From: Ptychodera flava
Lineage: Eukaryota > Hemichordata > Enteropneusta > Ptychoderidae
Assembly: GCF_041260155.1 (NCBI RefSeq)
Contig: NW_027248290.1
Location: forward strand, 137,001 to 201,000
Length of the DNA: 64,000 nucleotides
Reading direction: 5' to 3'
Shown: piece by piece, positions 59,971-64,000 of the stretch
Layout of the letters: every line of letters begins with the position of its first letter
How positions within the stretch are numbered: the first letter of the stretch is position 1
Made by a program: the position numbers and the translations under genes
Notes under the pieces: generated by a model
Databases searched by the model: none
What the model saw: the letters and a program-made list of their open reading frames with translations, nothing else
What the model was told of the DNA's origin: nothing

Positions 59971-62900
59971 GTAAGTTGGTTGACGGTTAACTTTTTTGTA
60001 AGCTAGGTTTAAATTTGCTATCAATAGTCTGTAAGGAGACCATTGATAATGAAGTCACGTACATGGATACAACTCATTCCGTTTTACCTCACCCCCCCCC
60101 CCTAAAAAAAAAGAAAGAAAGAAAAGGTTTTCGACTAAATGCAGAATTTCGACAAAGGAGTTATGATTTTAACCCTCTCAGCATGAAATTCAAAATTTTG
60201 AAAAGCAAACCTTTTAAAACAAATACGAAAGGTGAGTGAGCAGTTTCCCTGTCTTAATCGCCGTTCCACTGAGTGCAATGACGTCCGCTTTCCGTGCTCT
60301 TAGTTTGATTATCCAAGACCCGAATGTATGTTACATTTCAAATTCGTGTGTTAAAAACGTCATTCCAGTCCCGGTTTACGTCAATATGGAGTTCATGGGT
60401 CAAGGGAACCTATTGAAGTACCTTCGAGATTATCGGCGAGATAAGACGAGCGACTACTCGAACGCAGCTCGACTGAAGTGGGTTCTCAAGAGTAAGGATC
60501 TTGTCTCTTTGGGAAAGCAGATTGCCGCAGGAATGCAGTACCTAGCCTCTAAGTCGGTGAGGGCGCTATTCTGTGGCATATCTCTTGCAAACTGCTATCA
60601 GCGTTGTTTTCATTAGAGTATAATTGCATTCATTCCCCATGCCTCCTCCGATGCACCTTTGCACGAATTCAATTTGCGCTGAACCTTAAATCACAACAAA
60701 AGTGTTATCCGTCACCGACAACAGCAACATCACATCCAATGTCAAATAAGGTGTTGATAGATAAGGCCTATGGGCATTTACACCCGGGTTTTTGTTTTGT
60801 TTTGTTTTGTTTTGTTTGCTTTGTTTTTATTGACTCTTTTGTAAATGCCACTTTCTTGAGAAAAAGGTTCACGGCACAGAACATGCTATCTAATAAAACG
60901 ACGAGGTATTGGCTATTTATGACTCCTACATTGTAATTGGTGTTTCTCTCGAGTCGAATTTTCTAGTTGTGTGAAATGCATCATGCATATTTAGTTTACA
61001 TGCCTTTCATTTGACATTGGCACAGTTTGTGCACGGCGAACTTGCTGCAAAAACAGTTCTTTTATCAAAAGACCGGCGAACTTGTAAATTATCAAATATT
61101 GGTCTCAGAGGTGATGTGGAAATTGAAGCGATCAGAGTTAAAGAGGTAACATTACATTCTTTTAAATTTTCCTTTGTTTTACTCTACCGCAATAAAAAGA
61201 AATGCGTTGATAGATTTGTTTTGTTGCATTCTTTCAGAATTCTCGTCTTTCATACTTTTGAATGACAACTCCGAGGAAAAACACATTTACTAAGGAGGGA
61301 TGTTTTAAAATATGCTGAAAGCTGAGAGAATGCGCGTACATTATGTAGCTCATAAAAATTCGGAGTTCAATGCTATCATAGCGAATGTCAAGGAAGCAAA
61401 ACGCAACCTTTACCACCCTAAGAAAAGTAATATAAACTACAGTAGTTTTTTTTTACCATCTTAATGCTGAAATTCATTGCGTTACAATTTACTGATTACC
61501 ATGGAGGTTTTTAAAAATGTCAAAAGGCAACCTTTACCACCCTAAGAAAAGTAGTATAAACTACAGTAGTTTTTTTTTACCATCTTAATGCTGAAATTCA
61601 TTGTGTTACAATTTACTGATTACCATGGATGTTTTTAAAAAAGGTTTCTTGTTTTGTTTTAGCATCACAGCCGCCAGCCAATACGTTGGTTTTCACCGGA
61701 AACGGTCAGTTCAGAGGAATATTCAACAATGAGCGACGTCTGGTCCTTTGGTGTCGTACTGTGGGAGATTACTACGTTAGGTAAGTACAGCTCGCAAAAG
61801 TACCAACGAAAGATTTCAACTTTCCGGGCGTTGTCCGGTCTTCGAAATCTGTTTGTCCCGTTAGCGACTTCAGGCACACGGAAACGTCATATTGGGGAAA
61901 TTGTGTAAGTTACCATTTAACTTATTAGCGAAAGTACATATTTCAACTGTCTGTCTGTCTGTCTGCCTTTTTGTGATTGTTCTCTTGTACTCTCCACGTT
62001 CGGGCGTTGGACGATAAATATTGTGAATCGATTATCATAGCTGAAGCTCTCCTTACAAGACAAATATATCAACTTATTAATTAATTAATTAATTTGTTTA
62101 TTTATTTATTTATATATATATTTATTTATTTATTTATTTTTTCATTTTATATGCAAGGACAAGAGTCCTTTGTCTGCAATACGAGTCATCGTACCAAATG
62201 AGTCTAAGGTCTTTGGAATTTCTTGCATAGTGGCTGTTTTAACCTTGCGGAGGTTCAATTTTCCATCAATTTTGAGTATTTCGTTTTCGATTGTAATAAG
62301 GTAAGACACCGTACCCAACTGCCAAAAACGTGACCAAAGTGAGGGAGTTCATTTCAAAGGGATTTCGAATGAAGAGACCAGCTTACTGTGACGCTAAACT
62401 GTAAGTAATGACAAAAAATATACATCATCTAATGTATTGTGCGCCTGGGTTGCACTGATGAACAAACTATAGTTTATTGCAATGTGAATATAATGTTCAC
62501 TACAATTAAAGTTATAAACACTTGAAAGGAACAGCCTTGCATAGATGAAAAGTGGCAGTTCTTGTGATGTATAATCACACAGTGAAAGCTACAAAAACAG
62601 AAGCCAATTTGAAATTTTGTTGATAAATCACTGACACTGTGAATGTACACGGGAATGTCTGTCTAGGTGTTTATGTACTGATTTAATCTGTTCCGGATCC
62701 GTGTAACGAATGTTACACTGAAACTCCATGAGGAATTCCTCACTTTTACTGAACTGGAAACCTATGCCTTTTGCGGTCAAATGCAGGCAGATGACACGCA
62801 AGTACCCTGCTGTAAGTATACTCTGATAAGGCACACAGTTGTGTTTTGCACATATGGCCATGGACATACATATTTCGAAAGAAATGGTCTCATTTAGCGA

Positions 62901-63449
62901 CGGAGCGATAACCAGACGTTGAAATCTTCATGACATTGACCTTACCTTCACCGACAGGTACTCCGTCATGACGAGGTGCTGGTCGGAAAACAAAGCCGAG
63001 CGACCGTCCTTCTCCAAACTCGTCATTGAACTTGAAGGCATGGCTAAAAGCAGCGAGGTAACTGGGTTTTTTTCACTGCTAAATATGAGCGGTTCACTTG
63101 GGTCGAGCAGTCGTCACGTTCTTCATGGCTTTTCCGATTCGCGCTGAGGCAGTTTTATCCAGCAACGGAGATCAGCAGCAATGCCGTTACTGGTTGAAGT
63201 TACTGGTCTCTAGTACATTAACTCTGATGCGAAAATTGATAGCAATTTAACAACTTTTTTTATTAATTTGCAAATAGGAAACTTTATGACTTTGTCTCTC
63301 AGTAGTAGGAGTTATGGCAAACCAAAGGCAGTATCAACAACGTTTTGCCATTTCTTGCATTCCAGGTTTTCATAGACGTCAAAAAGGCGTGTTCCGACAC
63401 TCCAGACTATAAGAAGGCAGCAAATGAAAAGTGTTACGAAACAAAGTGA
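59860..63449 (+). CDS. Receptor-tyrosine-kinase-like pseudokinase, C-terminal seven exons
   Basis: Seven exons (59860-59970, 60369-60556, 61026-61145, 61663-61780, 62301-62400, 62958-63057, 63366-63449) with GT/AG borders and matching phases encode a tyrosine kinase domain from helix C to the end plus a 27-residue tail. Known RTK landmarks are present: the helix-C glutamate in [22 protein letters not shown], the hinge [66 protein letters not shown] and CW...ERPSFSKLV. But HRDLAARN is HGELAAKT and DFG is NIG, so phosphotransfer is not expected. FGFR/VEGFR-like kinases are the closest by eye. The Gly-loop and VAIK exons were not found. Role, if expressed: membrane-signalling scaffold (inference). 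Confidence 0.8.
60369..60556 (+). CDS. Kinase exon 2: hinge, helices D and E
   Basis: 188 nt. It completes GTC (valine) from the previous exon and ends in phase 0 after ASKS. The kinase insert is short ([20 protein letters not shown]), as in FGFR/Tie-type kinases and unlike the long PDGFR insert. Confidence 0.8.
61026..61145 (+). CDS. Kinase exon 3: catalytic loop and DFG region, both altered
   Basis: 120 nt, phase 0 at both ends. [20 protein letters not shown] then [20 protein letters not shown]. Relative to HRDLAARN and DFGLARD: Arg to Gly, catalytic Asp to Glu, Asn to Thr, DFG Asp to Asn and Phe to Ile. No activation-loop tyrosine is visible. Confidence 0.8.
61405..61645. repeat. 121-bp tandem duplication in a kinase intron
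   Basis: CAACCTTTACCACCCTAAGA to GATTACCATGGA occurs twice in a row, with only a few differences, so it is recent. It ends just before the acceptor of the next exon. Confidence 0.85.
61663..61780 (+). CDS. Kinase exon 4: P+1 loop and helix F
   Basis: 118 nt, with acceptor TTGTTTTAG and donor [26 protein letters not shown] then [19 protein letters not shown]; ends with 1 nt. The W-F/M-SPE and SDVWSFG motifs are intact. Confidence 0.85.
62080..62150. repeat. TTAA/TTTA low-complexity tract
   Basis: Intronic; about 70 bp. Confidence 0.85.
62301..62400 (+). CDS. Kinase exon 5: helix G
   Basis: 100 nt, beginning GT to complete a glycine codon. [20 protein letters not shown] then [12 protein letters not shown]; ends with 2 nt. 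The G-x-x-PYP and G-x-R-M-x-x-P motifs are kept. Confidence 0.85.
62958..63057 (+). CDS. Kinase exon 6: helices H and I
   Basis: 100 nt. [20 protein letters not shown] then [13 protein letters not shown], phase 0 at the end. CW-x(6)-RP, the usual end of a tyrosine kinase domain. Confidence 0.85.
63366..63449 (+). CDS. Last exon: C-terminal tail and stop
   Basis: Acceptor [31 protein letters not shown] then EKCYETK and TGA at 63447-63449. Two tyrosines in the tail (DTPDYKK, EKCYETK) could be phosphorylated by other kinases (inference). Confidence 0.75.
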   Translation, partial: VFIDVKKACSDTPDYKKAANEKCYETK

Positions 63450-64000
63450 TGGCACTGTGCGATTGGTAACCGATGGACGCTGAGTTTATTCGGCAGAGAT
63501 CAGTGTGTACGTGACAATGCAACGTCAGACCAAAAACTGCATAGGCAATATACTTACAGGTCGTACTTTAGTGATGGATTCATCTCACAGAAAATATATT
63601 TTTTGATGTAAAAATCATCAATACAGTGCTAACTAGCCATTCACATCCAATATTGCAAGCGCGAGGGATTAAGAAGGGGTAGAAAGGTTTTGTTTTCTGG
63701 TCTCCAGATTAAATTCGAAAGACAGAGAATACGTACTTATACATACATACATACACACATATGTAGTATACATACATATATACATATATACATGTGACGT
63801 CATCAATGACGAGAGAGAACTTCTAGCAGATAATATATGTAGCACATTCATAGACCCACTTTTTTGTAATACAAAACTGCTTTCAAGAGTGAAGTAAGCA
63901 CGTCCTTAATGTTTTAGTGTGGCGCCATGAGGTTGCGCAGTTGCAGTTGTTCAGGGTCACCGACGCACGGTCATCTCACAATTGTGTCTAGAACACACTT
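63450..64000. other. Probable 3' UTR and flank of the kinase gene
   Basis: A short CATA/TATA microsatellite lies at 63738-63795. No AATAAA signal close to the stop was noticed and no further gene was seen. Confidence 0.4.

Overview
This is eukaryotic, animal-type DNA: AT-rich, with introns, microsatellites and many transposable elements, and almost no long open frame apart from retroelement ORFs. The host genes that can be seen (a receptor-tyrosine-kinase-like domain split over seven short exons, a glycosyltransferase-like domain, an LDL-receptor-A-like exon) and the mix of Ty3/Gypsy, non-LTR, Penelope-like and PIF/Harbinger-like elements suggest a marine invertebrate, most likely an invertebrate deuterostome (lancelet, hemichordate or echinoderm). 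That placement is inference; nothing in the window fixes the species.

Left part (1-13 kb). A minus-strand host gene can be pieced together from exons with matching splice phases: a linker exon near 12.1 kb, a small exon at 11.1 kb, a large glycosyltransferase-like exon at 9.8-11.0 kb that carries a stop and several frameshifts, then coiled-coil and SQT-motif exons at 4.9-5.1 and 3.8 kb and a membrane-segment exon at 3.3-3.4 kb. A 2.96-kb transposon (6030-8984) sits between the two halves, inserted cleanly into a 22-bp minisatellite. LINE remnants lie at 0.85-1.56 kb.

13-20 kb is repeat territory: a ~147-bp satellite, a Penelope-like reverse-transcriptase remnant between inverted minisatellite arms, and an old inverted copy (17.1-19.35 kb) of a composite repeat that recurs at 29-33 and 39-41 kb, itself interrupted by a LINE.

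20-42 kb. A Ty3/Gypsy LTR retrotransposon lies on the minus strand (19975-29128), with a PNMA-like Gag, a tRNA-Pro-type primer site and decayed pol. From the middle of its reverse transcriptase rightward, about 9.7 kb has been tandemly duplicated (unit A 24458-34169, unit B 34170-42264), so the second, half-length retrotransposon is a by-product of duplication and not a separate insertion. A 1.53-kb foldback transposon is present only in unit A.

41-59 kb is a second, older tandem duplication (about 41.2-50.0 and 51.3-58.7 kb); each copy is itself made of two diverged sub-units. The sub-units carry copies of a minus-strand LDL-receptor-A-like exon, open only at 50.83-50.97 kb. A PIF/Harbinger-like element with a TAA target duplication (43783-45479) is present in one copy, and its empty site is visible in the other.

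59.8-63.5 kb holds seven phase-consistent plus-strand exons of a receptor-tyrosine-kinase-like domain whose HRD and DFG motifs are both replaced, so it is a predicted pseudokinase. Its stop codon is at 63447-63449. The exons for the nucleotide-binding loop and VAIK lysine were not found.
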